Part shown: positions 21,138-35,300 of the stretch, in pieces
How positions within the stretch are numbered: position 1 is the first letter of the stretch
How the letters are laid out: each line of letters begins with the position of its first letter
NCBI GenBank assembly: GCA_963931865.1
Contig: OZ007507.1
Span: 1,808,913-1,872,912, forward strand
DNA: 64,000 nt
Direction: 5' to 3'
Origin: Axinella damicornis
Taxonomy: Eukaryota > Porifera > Demospongiae > Axinellida > Axinellidae
The notes under the pieces: generated by a model
What the model saw: only the letters and a program-made list of their open reading frames with translations
The model's database searches: none
Told to the model about the DNA's origin: nothing
Position numbers and translations under genes: made by a program

Positions 21138-24110
21138 CGAGGGGCAACCACACTCCTGGTAGCCGCGGTTAACCAGTAGCACAAGCTAAGTGTGACAGTT
21201 CTTACCAATTATCACACATCACGTGAGTACCATGATAGCTATATATAGGGATGATCAGAAATTATTTAGAGTGCTCTCAAGTACTGAATAAAACCATTCA
21301 TAGCCGCGTTGCAACCCCGGTTGCGACTCGCCGTAGCGCAAGCTAAGTATTGCAATTCGTTCCAATTAACGCACATGTCAACCACGCTCAGTCGCAAATT
21401 GCGACCAAAAGGAAGACAAGACATTATTACAGCACTCACAACTTAGCCAGCACGGTGAGTTTCGGCATGAAAGCGTCAGTGAACGACAGCGATCACAGCC
21501 GTGTGGTCAGAATCTTTGTGGGGCCTTCGTAAGACTGTACTGGCAACCAACGTCGAAAAGAGCGATCGAGCAATGGCGGCCGACGGCACAACAAAAGCGC
21601 TTGTATCTCCACCACCAAGGTGAGTTTCAGCACCAAAATTGTACGGTTGGGACAGTGCATGATAGCGATCATGAAGGTGTAGTCAGAATCTTCGTACGCC
21701 ATTCCTGTCACTCAAACGAGTTATTTACATTAATTAATAGGGGCAACCGCACTCCTGGTAGCCGCGGTTAAACGGTAGCACAAGCTAAGTGTGACAGTTC
21801 GTTCCAATTATCACACATCACGTGAGTACCTATAGCTATATACAAGGAATTAAAGATCATAGAGTGCTCTCAAGTACCATTCATAAAGTAGCCGCGTTGC
21901 AACCTGCCGTAGCACAAGCGCAAGCTAAGTATTGAAATATGTTCCAATTAACGCACATACCACGTGGCCACCACGCTCAGTCGATCGCGAGCAATGGCGA
22001 CCAAAAGGAAGACAAGACATTATTACAGCACTCACAACTTAGCCAGCACGGTGAGTTTCGGCATGTACGTAAGCGTCAGTGAACGACAGCGATCACGGCC
22101 GTGTGGTCAGAATGTTCGTGTGCCTTTCCTAAGAACGGTACTGCCACTGGAAGTCGATGGAGCGCTCGAGCAATGGCGTCCACGGCGAGACAAAAGCGTT
22201 CATATCTCCACCACCAAGGTGAGTTTCAGCACCAAAATTGTACGGTTGGGACAGTGCATGATAGCGATCACGACGGTGTAGTCAGAATCTTTGTGCGCCA
22301 TTCCTGTCACTTGAACGAGTTATTTACATTAATTATATTAATTATCGAGGGGCAACCGCACTCCTGGTAGCCGCGGTTAAACGGTAGCTCAAGCTAAGTG
22401 TGTCAGTTCATTCCAATTATCACACATCACTTGAGTACCATGATAGCTATATACAAGGATGATCAGAAATTATTTAGAGTGCTCTCGAGTACCCATCCAT
22501 AAAGTACATGTAGCCGCGTTGCAACCCCAGCCGGTTGCGTAGCGCAGTACATTCCAATTAACGCACATGCCACGTGGCACCCACGCTCAGTCGATCGCGA
22601 GGAATGGCGACCAAAAGGAAGACAAGACATTATTACAGCACTCGCAACTTCCCCAGCACGGTGAGTATTGGCATGCAAGCGTCAGTGAACGACAGCGATC
22701 ACGGGCGTGTGGTCAGAATCTTCGTGTGCCTTTCCTAAGAACGGTACTGCCACCGGAAGTCGAAGAGAGCGCTCGAGCAATGGCGGCCACGGCGAGACAA
22801 AAGCGCTCATATCTCCACCACCAAGGTGAGTTTCAACACCAAAATTGTACGGTTGGGACAGTGCATGATAGCGATCATGATGGTGTAGTCAGAATCTTTG
22901 CAGGCCATTCCTAAGTAGTCAAACGTTAATTATTTAATTATTTAGGTTACATTATCGAGGGGCAACCGCACTCCTGGTAGCCGCTGCAACGCCGGCTGCG
23001 ACTCGCCGTAGCGCAAGCTAAGTATCGCAGTTCCAATTAACGCACATGCCACATGGCAACTACGCCCAGTCGATCGCTAGCAATGGCGACCAAACGGAAC
23101 ACACGAAATTATAACAGCACTTACAACCTTGCCAGCACGGTGAGTTTTGGCATGTAAACGTCAGTGAACAACAGCGATTACGGCTGTGTGGTCAGAATCT
23201 TTGTGGGCCCTTCGTATGACTGTACCCAACATCGAAGAGAACGATCGAGCAATGGCAGCCGACGGCACGACAAAAGCGCTTGTATCTCCACCACCAAGGT
23301 GAGTTTCACCACAATTATTGTGTGGTCGTGTCACTCCATGATAGCGATCACGACGGTGTAGTCAGAATCTCTGTAGACCTTTCCTGCGTGCTGTGAGGTT
23401 TGATTATTTAATTAATTATTTATCGAGGGGCAACCGCACTCCTGGTAGCCGCGTTGCGACCGGTTGCGACTCGATGGTAGCGCAAGCTAGGTATTGCAAC
23501 TCATTCCAATTAACGCACATGCCACGTGAGGTCAACGCCGATCGATTGAGCTGAGTCAGCAATGGCGGCCCAAGGAGTAAGACAAGAAACTGTTACAGCG
23601 CTCACAACTTCGCCAGCACGGTGAGTTTGGCATGTAAGCGTCAGTGAACGACAGCGATCACGGCCATGTGGTCAGAATCTTCGTGTGACTTTCCTAAGAA
23701 CGGTACTGCCACCGGAAGTCGAGAGAGCGCTCGCAATGGCGGCCAACGGCGAGACAAAAGCGTTCATATCTCTACCACCAAAGTGAGTTTCAGCACAATT
23801 ATTTTGATTTTGTGTCACTGCATCATAGCGATCACGACGGTGTAGTCAGAATCTTTGTAGCCCATTCCAAAGTAGTCAAACGTTATTTAAAAACGTTATT
23901 TAATTACGCGGCACAATTTTTCCTATACCAGGAGTGTAATTAGATTATTTACGCGGCACAATTTTTCCTATACCAGGAGTGTAATTATTTACGCGGCACA
24001 ATTTTTCCCCTACCAGGAGTGTAATTACGCGGCACAATTTTTCCTATACCAGGAGTGTAACATTACGCGGCACAATTTTTCCCCTACCAGGAGTGTAACT
24101 TGCTTGTATT
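21138..24110 (+). repeat. Array of five ~470-610-bp cassettes followed by five tail repeats
   Basis: Unit heads (GGGGCAACCGCACTCCTGGTAG) start at about 21138, 21739, 22346, 22956 and 23424. Each unit holds two related modules. Module 1 has a CACGTG-type E-box in some copies, then ATGGCGACCAAAAGGAAGAC and ~55 coding bases ending at GTGAGTTT. Module 2 has, in several copies, the ETS site ACCGGAAGT, then ATGGCGGCC and ~45 bases ending CACCACCAAG|GTGAGTTT. Both modules continue with AGCGATCACG and GTCAGAATCTT. After unit 5, 23907-24104 has five ~36-45-base tails (ACGCGGCACAATTTTTCC then CTACCAGGAGTGTAA). Tails end in CTACCAGGAGTG, the complement of the head's CACTCCTGGTAG. A single truncated minus-strand copy is at 54735-55115. 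A transposon is likely, but no transposase is seen. Confidence 0.85.
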
Positions 24111-24409
24111 CTGTGCTTAAGGGTTCACATTTAAATTCATTTGTTTGTGAATAGAATAATTACAGTAAAGAGAGTACATGAACATCTTTGATTTTGGACC
24201 AGTCAAACTACTGTTCTAACAGCTCTGCTCTCTCAGGGCAATGGAGTTAAGACTCCGAGAGGGGCTTAGAACCTGGTCGCTATTCTTGTATCAAGTTTAG
24301 GATCTTTTTGTTAACTCCCAGCTAGGTTAAGAGAAATGGCGACCCTTAAAAGTATGTTGCATACTCAGTTGACATGTGAAGCCATAGCTCTGTTGGAATG
24401 TCATGTTAC

Positions 24410-24876
24410 TTAATTAACTTTTTGTGATTGGTCACAAAAAGATGACAAACTTCGGAGATATTCGGAGAAAATTCCTGCAAGTTCAGTCGTGTATCCACTA
24501 TATCAGGTTAATTAACTCTTTATCTCCACAGATTGGAGCATGTGTTTGGGGTGTTAATTTGGCAGTTAACCTTATGAATTGCCAAATAAAAACTATGGCC
24601 AAATTCTCCCTGTATAACAAATTCCTATTGGAGCACACCAATACCTACAGTCGCCACACCTTCTTACCTCCGAGGAATTTCTTGATGAGTACACTCTTCG
24701 CTTGCAGGTACTGGGAGAGGATCACCTGTGAGTCAAGGTCAGGGTCGAGAGGGTCCCGCCAGTCTCCAATCGTGATCCCCCGATGGCATTGGCTGCACCC
24801 AGGCTCTGTGTGTGTTGTGTATGTGTGTGCACAAGTGTGTTGCGTGTGCACAAGTGTGTGCGTGTGCGTGTGTTTA

Positions 24877-24945
<69 letters not shown>

Positions 24946-25460
24946 ACATAAGGCAGAGGACTAACTCCATACCCTTGGCTTCAAAGTTACAGTGTTACAG
25001 TAGGGACACCATTGAGACCATCATACTCCACCAACCCCCATACAATTCAAGATCATAGCTCACCCTGGCCGGCAGTGGTTCTACAGCAGCTCCATTTGGT
25101 CTTCTTGTAGGCACCAGGGTGGTAGACAGGACTCATGTCTCTGTTGGTGAGACATGCCTTCCGGATGGCTGAAACCCACTTGTTTTGTTCATTCACATCC
25201 TGGGGGAGGAGGGAGGAGAGAGGAAGGGGGAGGGGGAGGGTAGAGGGAAGAGGAGGAGGGGGGAGGGAGGATCGATGAGGATGGTAGTTTGGGGATGAAG
25301 GCTTGTGAATCAGGCTACACCACCTACTGTCGACCACCTCAGTGCAAGGCTAGTAATCTCGCAGCATTCTCAGATAGCATAATGTCTGGCCAGCAGTGAA
25401 TGTGAGTGGTAGGGGCAAAGGTCATTCATTATGTAACCTCCACACCTCTCTCCTTGCACG

Positions 25461-25498
<38 letters not shown>

Positions 25499-28400
25499 GC
25501 TGCTTGGAGGTAGAGTGTAATCTGTGAGGGTGTGTTTGGGATCATGGCAGGTCGGGTGGGGACAATGACCACCTGGAACATGTGCTTCCGGTGGAACGCT
25601 CCCTCGTCCAACTTTTCCACAACCTTGATCCATTGGACTGGGTAGCTTTTCACCTCCTGCAGAACACGGAGAGGGAATGAGAGGAAGGGGGTGGGCCACA
25701 TCAGTATGGAGGTTTCAATCAGTCTCTCTTAAAATGATGGAACCAAATTCCCAGGTGCTGCAGCAATACCCCCCCAACTCCAACTCCTCACAACCCTCAC
25801 TCCTCACAACCCTCACCCCTGTCTTCTTCTCGCTCTGGCCGTACGTGAGCGCAATGTTGCTGAGCTCAAAGAATCTCTTGCGGTACTGCAGGTTCCCGGC
25901 CACACCCCCTGATGTGGAACTCCGCTTCCATAGCCAGCCCTTGCACAGGATGAGGTGGTGGATGTACCCGCCATCTTTCACCCCAATCTCTCCAGCAACT
26001 GCACACGGAACACGAGGAGTACATGTACATTGTACTCGTGGAAGGGGGAATTATAGTCTCGTGCCCAGGCCACACCCCCCTTACGGAGAGAAGGGTCTGA
26101 GCGATTTCTTGGTTGTGCTGAGTCAACAGTATCATTTTTGGACAAGCCAATGAACGTCATGCAAGCGATCATGTAAACCAATGAAATAGGCCTACGTCAT
26201 GCAAGCATGGAATCAATGGCTCGTTCAAAATCGATACTGCTGACTTGGCACAACCAAGAAATCGCTCAGTAGTCACGAGGTCTCCCAGGCTTGCCACCCC
26301 CCCAGGCTTGCCAACCCGCCCCCCAGGCTTGCCACCCCCCCAAGCAGTGAAAGGTACAGCAAGGGTCAGTAGTCACGAGAAATCGCTCAGTAGTCACGAG
26401 ATCCTTCTCCCCACGAAGGGGGTGTGGTCTGGGAACGATACTAGGGGGATTAAGGTTTGGTCAATGTAGCCTTGTTCTCTGGTCTCTACACCCAGCTTCA
26501 ACTACGGACTTTTTCAATGCTATGAAGGCATGTGACTCTGGAGTAGAGGGAGCTCTAAGAGTTCAAGGTTAGCACTTGTACTGTACCAAGAATCAACTCA
26601 TTATCACAACTGGTCACTGACATACGAGAGTTTGAAGAACGACAAAAATTACATGTCCCCTTTCTCAGAGCCGGTCACTGACATCACAGTGACATCATAG
26701 TGACATCATAATAGTTGCATCACAGGTCACACAAAGTATACGTCCCACAACATACCTACCTTGTTGCTGGTCTATCTGTACCAGTTCTTGTACGAACACT
26801 TTAAGTCTCTTCACACTATCAGGAAGTATGGTGGACATGGGTTTCATACACACCTCCTTCACATCCATCTCCAACTGTAGATTACTGATACTCTGTAATA
26901 CCTGAGGAATGGAGGGAATGGGGGGAGGGGAGTGAGAAGTGAGGGGAGAAGGGATTGAAGGGAGAAGGAAGGAAGAGGGGAGAGGATGAGGGGAGAGGGG
27001 GAGTGAGGGAAGAGTAAGAAGGGGAAGGGAGAAGGGAGGGAAGGGGGAAGGGAGAAGGGAGAAGGGGGAAGTGAGGGAAGGAGGAAGTGAGGAAGAGGGA
27101 AGTGAAAGAAGATGGGAGTGGAGTGAGGGGAGGAGGGAGAAGGAAGTGAGGGGAGGGAGGGGGAGAGGGGAGTGAGGGCAGAGGGAAGTAAGGGGAGAGT
27201 GAGAAGGAAAGTGAGGAACCAAAGTTTATATATTGTATGATGCAATGTACCAAGTCCCCACATTGTACACACCTCTTCTACACACACACACAAACAGTTA
27301 CCTTGGCAATAAATTTGAGTGTCCTCTCACTACGCTGATCAGAGTGCTCCTCCCGCAGTGCAAACAGCTTTGGAGACAGGATGGCAGGAACAAAGAACCT
27401 CAGAAAGAGGAAGCCTGTTATTGCAAGATAGGGCACGTCCTGCGGGAAGACCGATTCACACTCAACACACATTATATTTGCATACCCATAGGAACAAGGC
27501 ACACAAGAGGAAGTTCATTCCCAGCCCAGAAAACTGGATTACGGCTAGCCTGATCCCGTCCCACCTCGCACATCTGTCCCTTTGTCCACACGCATGCACT
27601 CACAAAGGGAAAACTTACCGAATGCTCTGGGTCCTGAAATCGATCGGCCACCCGCAGCCACAGATTTCTAAGAGCCATCCTCAGCAAACTCGGGCATCTA
27701 TCCACTGAGGAGAAGATTGCATCCATAATCATCTCAAGATAGTTGGTCAGCAACAGAATTGAGCTCTCCACTGTCTTCATGGCTGAGGAGGTAGTCAAGT
27801 GACCACCACGAGGCCTGAATGGGAGGGAGGGAGGGAGGGAGGGAGGGAGGGAGGGAGGGAGGGAGGGAGAAAGGGAGGGAGGAGGGTGGGAGGGAGTGAG
27901 GGAGGGAGGGAGAGGAGAGAGGGAGGGAGGGAGGAAGGGAGGGTGGGAGGGAGGGAGAGAGGGAGGGAGAGAGGGAGGGAGAGAGGGAGGGAGAGAGGGA
28001 ACAAGTAATTGGACTAAGTCACCCCCTTTGCTTGTAATTTCTCATACAATACAATGAAGGAGACTTGAGAGGGGGGGGGGGGGGGGGGGGGGAGGGGGGG
28101 GGGGAATGTGTAGGGGGTAACAGGATCAGGAGAAGGGAAGGAAGCTGCTACTCACTTGGAATTCTGTTTCACTTGCTCCACATCCAGTTCAACAACCTTG
28201 TGCTCTGTGCAGATGAGGTCAATAGCAGGTAGGAGGGTTTCGTGGAGGTAAGGCAGTGCCACAATCTGTGGGAGGAGGAGAGGAGGGAGTGAGTGCGGTG
28301 TGTTTACAACTCACAAGAATAGTCCATCATTCTCACCTTCATAAACTGGTCAAATGATTTTGTAGCAAGTGAGTTGCCTCGGAAGAGGGTGTGGGGGATG

Positions 28401-31400
28401 GCTGGGGAAAGAATGTCAGGAATTAATATTTGCCTGCAGGCTCACGTGAGTATGCACATTTCCGAAAGTCTCTGGAGGTTTTCTTGTCTTCTGAGCTTCA
28501 TTTACGAGCTCCGTTTGTGGTAGATATGTGACAAGCTAGTGAAAGTGGCTTACAAAATGTGGTGATTTTAATAACGGCTCACCAGACTGAGTTGCTCAAA
28601 TGTGGGTACATTCAAGATTATGGAGGCAGTGGCCAAGATGCTGTCCTACAGTTTTTGATTTTGAAATCATCGCTACTTCTCCCATTCCGAGGTATCTGGC
28701 ACTCTACAGCTTACTGGTTTGGTGTATCTCTCTCATGTTGAGTGTGTCCAGGAGAGGCAAAACGGAGCCGTGTGCGAGGTAGAATCGTACCAGCGTGTGA
28801 CCCACGGCATTCCTATCCATTGTCATCACGTCCTCCAGCATCACCAACATTGGGCTGCCTTGAGGCTAGTGGGAGAGGAGGTGGGGGGGGGGGGGGGGCA
28901 GGGAATAAGGAAGGGGGTAGCGGGAGAGGAGGTTGGGTAGGGAATAAGGAAGGGGGGATTGGGGGAGAAGAGGTGGGGCAGGGAATAAGGGAGGAGGAAA
29001 TAGGGAGAGGAGGGACAGGGACTAATGAAGAACAGGATAGGGGGAGAGGTCCTACACCTACACGCATGAACAAGAACGTACGCTGGGACTCCCTTCGACT
29101 GCCTTGAGCATTGTTTTTATGAAGCGTGTGTATAACTGAGAATCCAAAATCCTTTCCTCATGACATTGAACTTTTAGCCGCAGAGATCCCAGCTCCCTCC
29201 TAGAGGGAAAGATGGAGAGAAGTAGGGAGAGGGAGTGGAAGGAGGGAGGGAAGGAGGGAGGGAAGGAGGAAGGGAGGAGGGAGGGAGGGAGGGAGGGAGG
29301 GAGGGAGGGAGGGAGGGAGGGAGGGAGGGAGGGAGGGAGGGAGGGAGGGAGGGAGGGAGGGGGGAGGGAGGGAGGGAGGGAGGGAGGGAGGGAGGGAGGG
29401 AGGGAGGGAGGGAGGGAGAGAGGGAGGGAGGGAGGGGGAGGGAGAAGGGGAGGAGGGAGAGGGAAGGGGAGGGAGGGAGGGGGTGGGAGGGGAAGGAGGG
29501 AGGGGGTGGGAGGGATAGGTAGGGGGAGGGAGGGAGGGGGAGGAGGACAAAGATAATTGAGATATTTAATGGCACAAAAACAAGGAGTGATTGAAATGAC
29601 TCATCAGGAAGGATGTTCTCACTTCTTCTCCTTCTGTTTTGGCTCCTGGTGTTGCAATCGGTACCACGTCTTGTACCTCTGGCCCACCTGCAACTCTGCC
29701 AGGTCAATCTCCACCTAGTGTAGTAGCCATGGAAACACACACCATGTCCACCTTTCAATACTGCTGCAGCAGTTGACCTATCCTAATTCATGCCCACTTT
29801 CGCTGGGCGTGCACCAACCTGCCCCATGAACTGGTTCTGTGAGAAGGTATCAAAGTTGTAGACTACGACCTTTACGGAGGTTTGTGCTGTTGCTCCCGCT
29901 CCCCGAGATGTCTGCGGGACTACTAGCTCAAACGTCTTTTTCCAACGAGGAAATCGTGTCTTCTGCATCACCTGACAGTAGCATCAGCAGCAGGGGTGTG
30001 GTGTGTGAAGGGTGATGTGTGAAACAGGATTGCAGAGAATGGAGGAAAGGCAGTGAGGGAGGTAGAGGGAGGGGGACAAAAGAGGGACAGTGTGTTATGG
30101 AGACTGTGTCAGCACATCAAATTGCTGAGCAGTGAAAACTCACCTGTGTGCTATACTGCTCCCTGTCAAAGAAAATTGTTGCAAAGGGGTCGGACTTGCC
30201 GTCACCTTTTGCCGCCAAGTCTCTATTAATATATGCAGAAAACAAATACAAATCAACAACAGGCACACTCTGAGCCTCAAGCCCCATGATATAAACAGGA
30301 GCAGAACGGCCAATACAACCATCATAACTTGCTATTACATCACCATTACATCATCAATATACTACCATTACATCACCACTGCACCATCCATTACATCACC
30401 ATTACATCATCACTGCAGCCATTACTCATCATTGCATCTTCAATCAAATTACATCACCATTACAGTGTCATTGTGTTCATTACATCACATTACATCATTC
30501 TCACCTAGCCTCCACCAGTGTCATTAGTACCCTGTTCGCCTCCTGGGGAGTAGGAGGATCAAATCACTGAGGAGGTTTTGGGTCACCAGATCAAAAACAG
30601 TACACCACCCACTATTACATTCGCTGCATTTCATGTTAGTTAGATAGCTAGATAGAAAGACTGATAGATACATGTGTATTATAAAGGATAGGCTGTGTCA
30701 CATGACTGTACACTAAGTGGACTCCCAGCCACTAAACAATCAAAAGCCTCATTTTACAATCTGCAGCTGCATTCCTGACTCCTCCTGCAGCAGAAACTTC
30801 AGGAATGCTTCTAATGAAGAAACAGTTCTTACCATGTGGAGCAGTGCACAACTGGGCTAGTATACATGTATACGCGCTGCGCGTGGGTGTAGTATATGTG
30901 TGGTTCCCAGAGTCACTTGCCAGATTTTCATCACTTGCGGTACAAAATGGAGGTATCTTACACAAAGTTGTGTACATGTATGTCTCATAACTTCCAGGTA
31001 TAGTGTAGACTCTTGAGGGATTCCCTCCTTGTTGCCAAGTGATGTCACATGACAGGAAGTGATGTCATGTGACCAGAAGTGACTCTATATGCTAAGGCCT
31101 AGGGCTTGTAGAGCATACAGTTCTCATACACCAACTAAAAACTTGCATACAGAGATATCGTGTCAGCTAGACAAGCAGTGTACTATCTGCTAAAAAGTGT
31201 ACATGTAACAATAATTGTGGCCACTATGTCCATTTAGGTTGAACTGTCACATTTTTGCCCAAAATTGGAAGTGTTCTTTGCGGTGCTACACTTGATTACT
31301 AAGCTGGGTAAACGTCTCCACACCCTGTTCAGGGAGGTGGGTGTATTTGGGCATGTGGCATGTGATCACTTGGATGGGAAGTGTTCTTTGTTCCACTAGT

Positions 31401-32081
31401 TGGCAGTGAGAAATACATCCACCAATAAAGCAAGGTCACTGTGTGCAATGAAGATTACAGCCCAATGTTCTTGCCATGGCAACAATGAGATTAAATTTCA
31501 TTTGTTGTTGCCATGGTAATGTGGAGACTGAACGTTTTGAAACGGTGACTGGAATGTTCCTTTCACATACATATGGGCCACTGACACAGCACAACAAGTC
31601 ACGGCGACATGCGGTATGGACCACCGACACAGCACAAGAAATCACGGGACATGCAGTATGGACCACTGACACAGCACAAGAAATCACGGGACATGCAGTA
31701 CCTCAGAGAAGGGCTCCACAGACATCTCCACAAGCACCTCCCCTTGCACTTCATCGTCTTTGCTTATGGGGGTCAGCTGGAACCACTTGTCGATACCTGG
31801 GACGCAACGGTGCAGTGGTCATACAAAGTTGGATGCCTGTCCTCATCACATGTGCATCACATGGCTGACTAGCACAGCTGCACAGGGCTAATAGGTAAGA
31901 GCACACACCCTGCCTGGGAGCCGACGTTTGTGTGTAGCACAACATGTCACTCGGAGTTTGTTCTGAGATTTATTAACCAATTCCCAGCGACCACACATGC
32001 ATGCACGTACATGTACACACACAGACACACACGCACACACACACACACACACAAACACAACACACACATACCACACACACA

Positions 32082-32112
<31 letters not shown>

Positions 32113-32151
32113 CAACACACACACACACACACACCACACACACACACACAC

Positions 32152-32218
<67 letters not shown>

Positions 32219-32263
32219 CACAACACACATACCACACACACACACACACAAACAAACAACACA

Positions 32264-32303
<40 letters not shown>

Positions 32304-32313
32304 CACACACATA

Positions 32314-32363
<50 letters not shown>

Positions 32364-35300
32364 AACACACACATACATTGTACCACACACATGCCATGGT
32401 TACCTCTTGGTGATCTGAGGACGGATACCCTGTCCAGCATCACTTTACCAAGCGGGGTTTTTGACCTGAGCAGCAGGAAGAAAAGATACATGTAGGTATA
32501 TCACAAGTAACCCCCCCCCCCCCCCCCCCCCAAGTGTATGCTGCCAGGGGCATACATATGAGAAGTTACCAAGCCATACTCAAGTGTGATCAATCCAATC
32601 AGCTGGGCAAGTAAATAAAGCACAACATGGGATTCAAACCTTGGACTTTGCTCCACAGTCAAATGCTTTAACCAGTTGGTCACGAGTAGTCTCGGTACCA
32701 GATCCTCCGTGTGCGAGGGTCTGGCGCGGAGACTAGGTCACGAGTTACTCGCTAACAACGGGTATGGTTGCAACGTCGTATTGGTCATACAATGTAAATG
32801 TAGATTATTAACCACGTCGTGGTGGTCATAGCCTATAGTCACTGCAGATAACCTACCCCATCACGTCGTGGTGGTCGTAAATGTGAACCGACACATTCTG
32901 GAACTCATTCGGGACATGCAGCGTGTACTCTTCACCCCAGAAAGGCTCCAATGTCCTGAATGCCGTCGCTGTCCTGTAGGACAAAGGTGCAGTATGCCAG
33001 GAGAGAATAGGTCAACCTTGTTCCCAAGCCTTTATAGATTCATTTGTGTAATACCTAATGAAAAGTGGGGAAAGATCTGGTGCGTGTGCGTATTGACAGT
33101 CACTCTCCCACTACATGGAGATGCAGTACCTTCATTCCTCGCACTCTCCCAAGTTACATATGACCACAAACAATACGCTCGCTCTCTCTCTCTCTAACTG
33201 CGACATTTATCATGCGATAAGATATACCAGGCTCCCTCCCCCTCCCCTTTGTTGAACTTTCATTCCATTAGCATGTGGTATGGGAATGAGGCTGGCTAGA
33301 CCGTATCCATACATACCTGGCAATGGTTTCATTGTCGACCTTCAACACGCAGTATAGGTCCCTCAAATGAGACCTGCATGAAGAACAAATGCATGTGCAC
33401 ACATGATAATGATACGTGAGAGGTTGCATTAATTAGAGAATGCAGACTATATTCACACTGTGCAAGGAGGAGTGTATTGAGACTGGAGTGAATCTTACCA
33501 CAGTGTATAAACAGAACGTTCTCTGAATGGAGTTGGAAAATGTTCCACTGCACCACACAACTTCTTGGACACTTAAGTTGTGACCCACATCATACCAGTG
33601 GGTCTACATCTACATATGTATGCCCACAATCATTGGTAAAACAGATTACTGCCATCTGATATGCCACTGAGACCTCCAGAGAGGGTGTGGTTGCCAGGCA
33701 ACTACAGTGGTATGATCCATATAGTATGTCTAAAGTGTGTACCCAGTGTGGGTCAATCACTTGGTGTGGGCCAATCAATCACTTACAGTGGTGTAAGTGA
33801 GCACATAGTTCGTAAATGTATGCCACTGATAGAAACACCAGTAATCCTAGTATTTTGTGGCAAGTGTGTGTGTGCCTTGATTGAATGGGGTCAGATCGGA
33901 TGACGAACAATTTGTACTCATTTGTAGCAGACCACAAACACAAGATCACCAGGATTGGTGATTTTCAGAGTCTGAGGTTGTGGCTGCACTGGGTCTTCTT
34001 GCAGAGCTAATTACTGCGTTAATTTGAGGGGCTTGATTGGTGTATGAGCTACACAGTCAAAGCCTCAACTCAAACTGCTACTGAGACCAGTACAATCTGG
34101 AATCAGAATTTGTTGCTAGCAGGGTCGTGGCGCTCATAAGCTCCTGTTGCTAGTGAAGTCAATATATGCATTGTGGGATACGATGCAACCTTCATGCGTA
34201 CATCCCGTCTACTAGCCTCGTTCCCAGGCTTCTCCCAGCTTTCCGTCGCTTGCAGCACAGTGTGCACAGGTCCGCATGCTATCATACAGTGTGCACAGGT
34301 CAACATGCTATCATACAGTGTGCACAGGTAATTCCTGTGAAGCTCCACCCACAGGAAGTTCCTGCTGCTAACACTAACCACTGTACTACTGAGTTAGCTA
34401 TATATGGCAGCACTGAAGCTCCACCCACAGGAAGTTCCTGCTGCTACATGTAACACTAACCACTGTACAGCGGTTTGCTGAGATCTTGCAAATTCAGCAG
34501 AAACGAAAACCGCTACTGAGCATGCGCACACCCTGTTTTTGAAATACTGCACATGCGGTTTTCGTTTTGCTGAATTTGCAAGATCTCACCAAACTGCTTT
34601 ACTACTGAGTTAGCTATATATGGCAGCACTGAAGCTCCACCCACAGGAAGTTCTTGCTGCTAACACTAACCACTGTACTACTGAGTTAGCTATGGCAGCA
34701 CTCAGCATCTGACTTATGGCCCAGCGCCTCTGGGTCTTTAGATATCACTAATGAGTCCCCAAACTGTTGCAGTTCCTTAGCAGAGGGCCCACTTTCAAAA
34801 CTGCAAAATGCTGGTCAGGGGCCTGGGAACGAGGCCAACAATTCCTTGCACCCAAGGGGCGTGGTTGTAAGGCTATGATAAGTGTCAGGCGGACCACATT
34901 GTCCGTACTGCTTAGAACCCAGTTTCGGAAACAACGTGCCAAACTGTCCACACAGTCTCACGTTGCTAAAACATAGTTTCATAGTTTTCGACTGGAAGGG
35001 GCTCACACAGACATACCCAAATCAAAGTTATGGATCCCTCAACCTTTACTGAAAATTGCATGTCCACAATGAACAACTGGAGGTTACTGGAGATTACTCC
35101 CAAGCTTGACAGAAAGTCCCATTACTGAGCCGGAGAATTGTAGGCAGTTTCCGTTGTCTACATGTATATGTACAGGTGTAGCAGTCCACCTGTGTGCTAC
35201 TTATTTCTCAAAGAGTTAACTCAGTGTTACAATGCAACACTGAGTTAACTATTAATGCTAGTTTGACTCATGAGAGGGAGGACACACAACCGTAGACATG

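Noticed and set aside
24722..24805. RasGAP exon 20 starting at the nearer acceptor GGTGCAG|CCAATG
   Set aside because: It puts the conserved WRDPLDPDLDSQ out of frame. The upstream CACACACAG acceptor restores frame and the exact BTK H-x10-CC-x9-C spacing.
29174..29758. Pro/Leu/Ser or Gly/Arg/Glu-rich ORFs
   Set aside because: Translations of (GGGA)n tracts within RasGAP introns. The same applies at 26695-27293 and 27795-28008.
31888..32495. Long His/Thr or Cys/Val repeat ORFs
   Set aside because: Translations of a (CA)n/(TG)n microsatellite. The same applies at 8136-8399, 12527-13081, 24645-24970 and 58997-59339.
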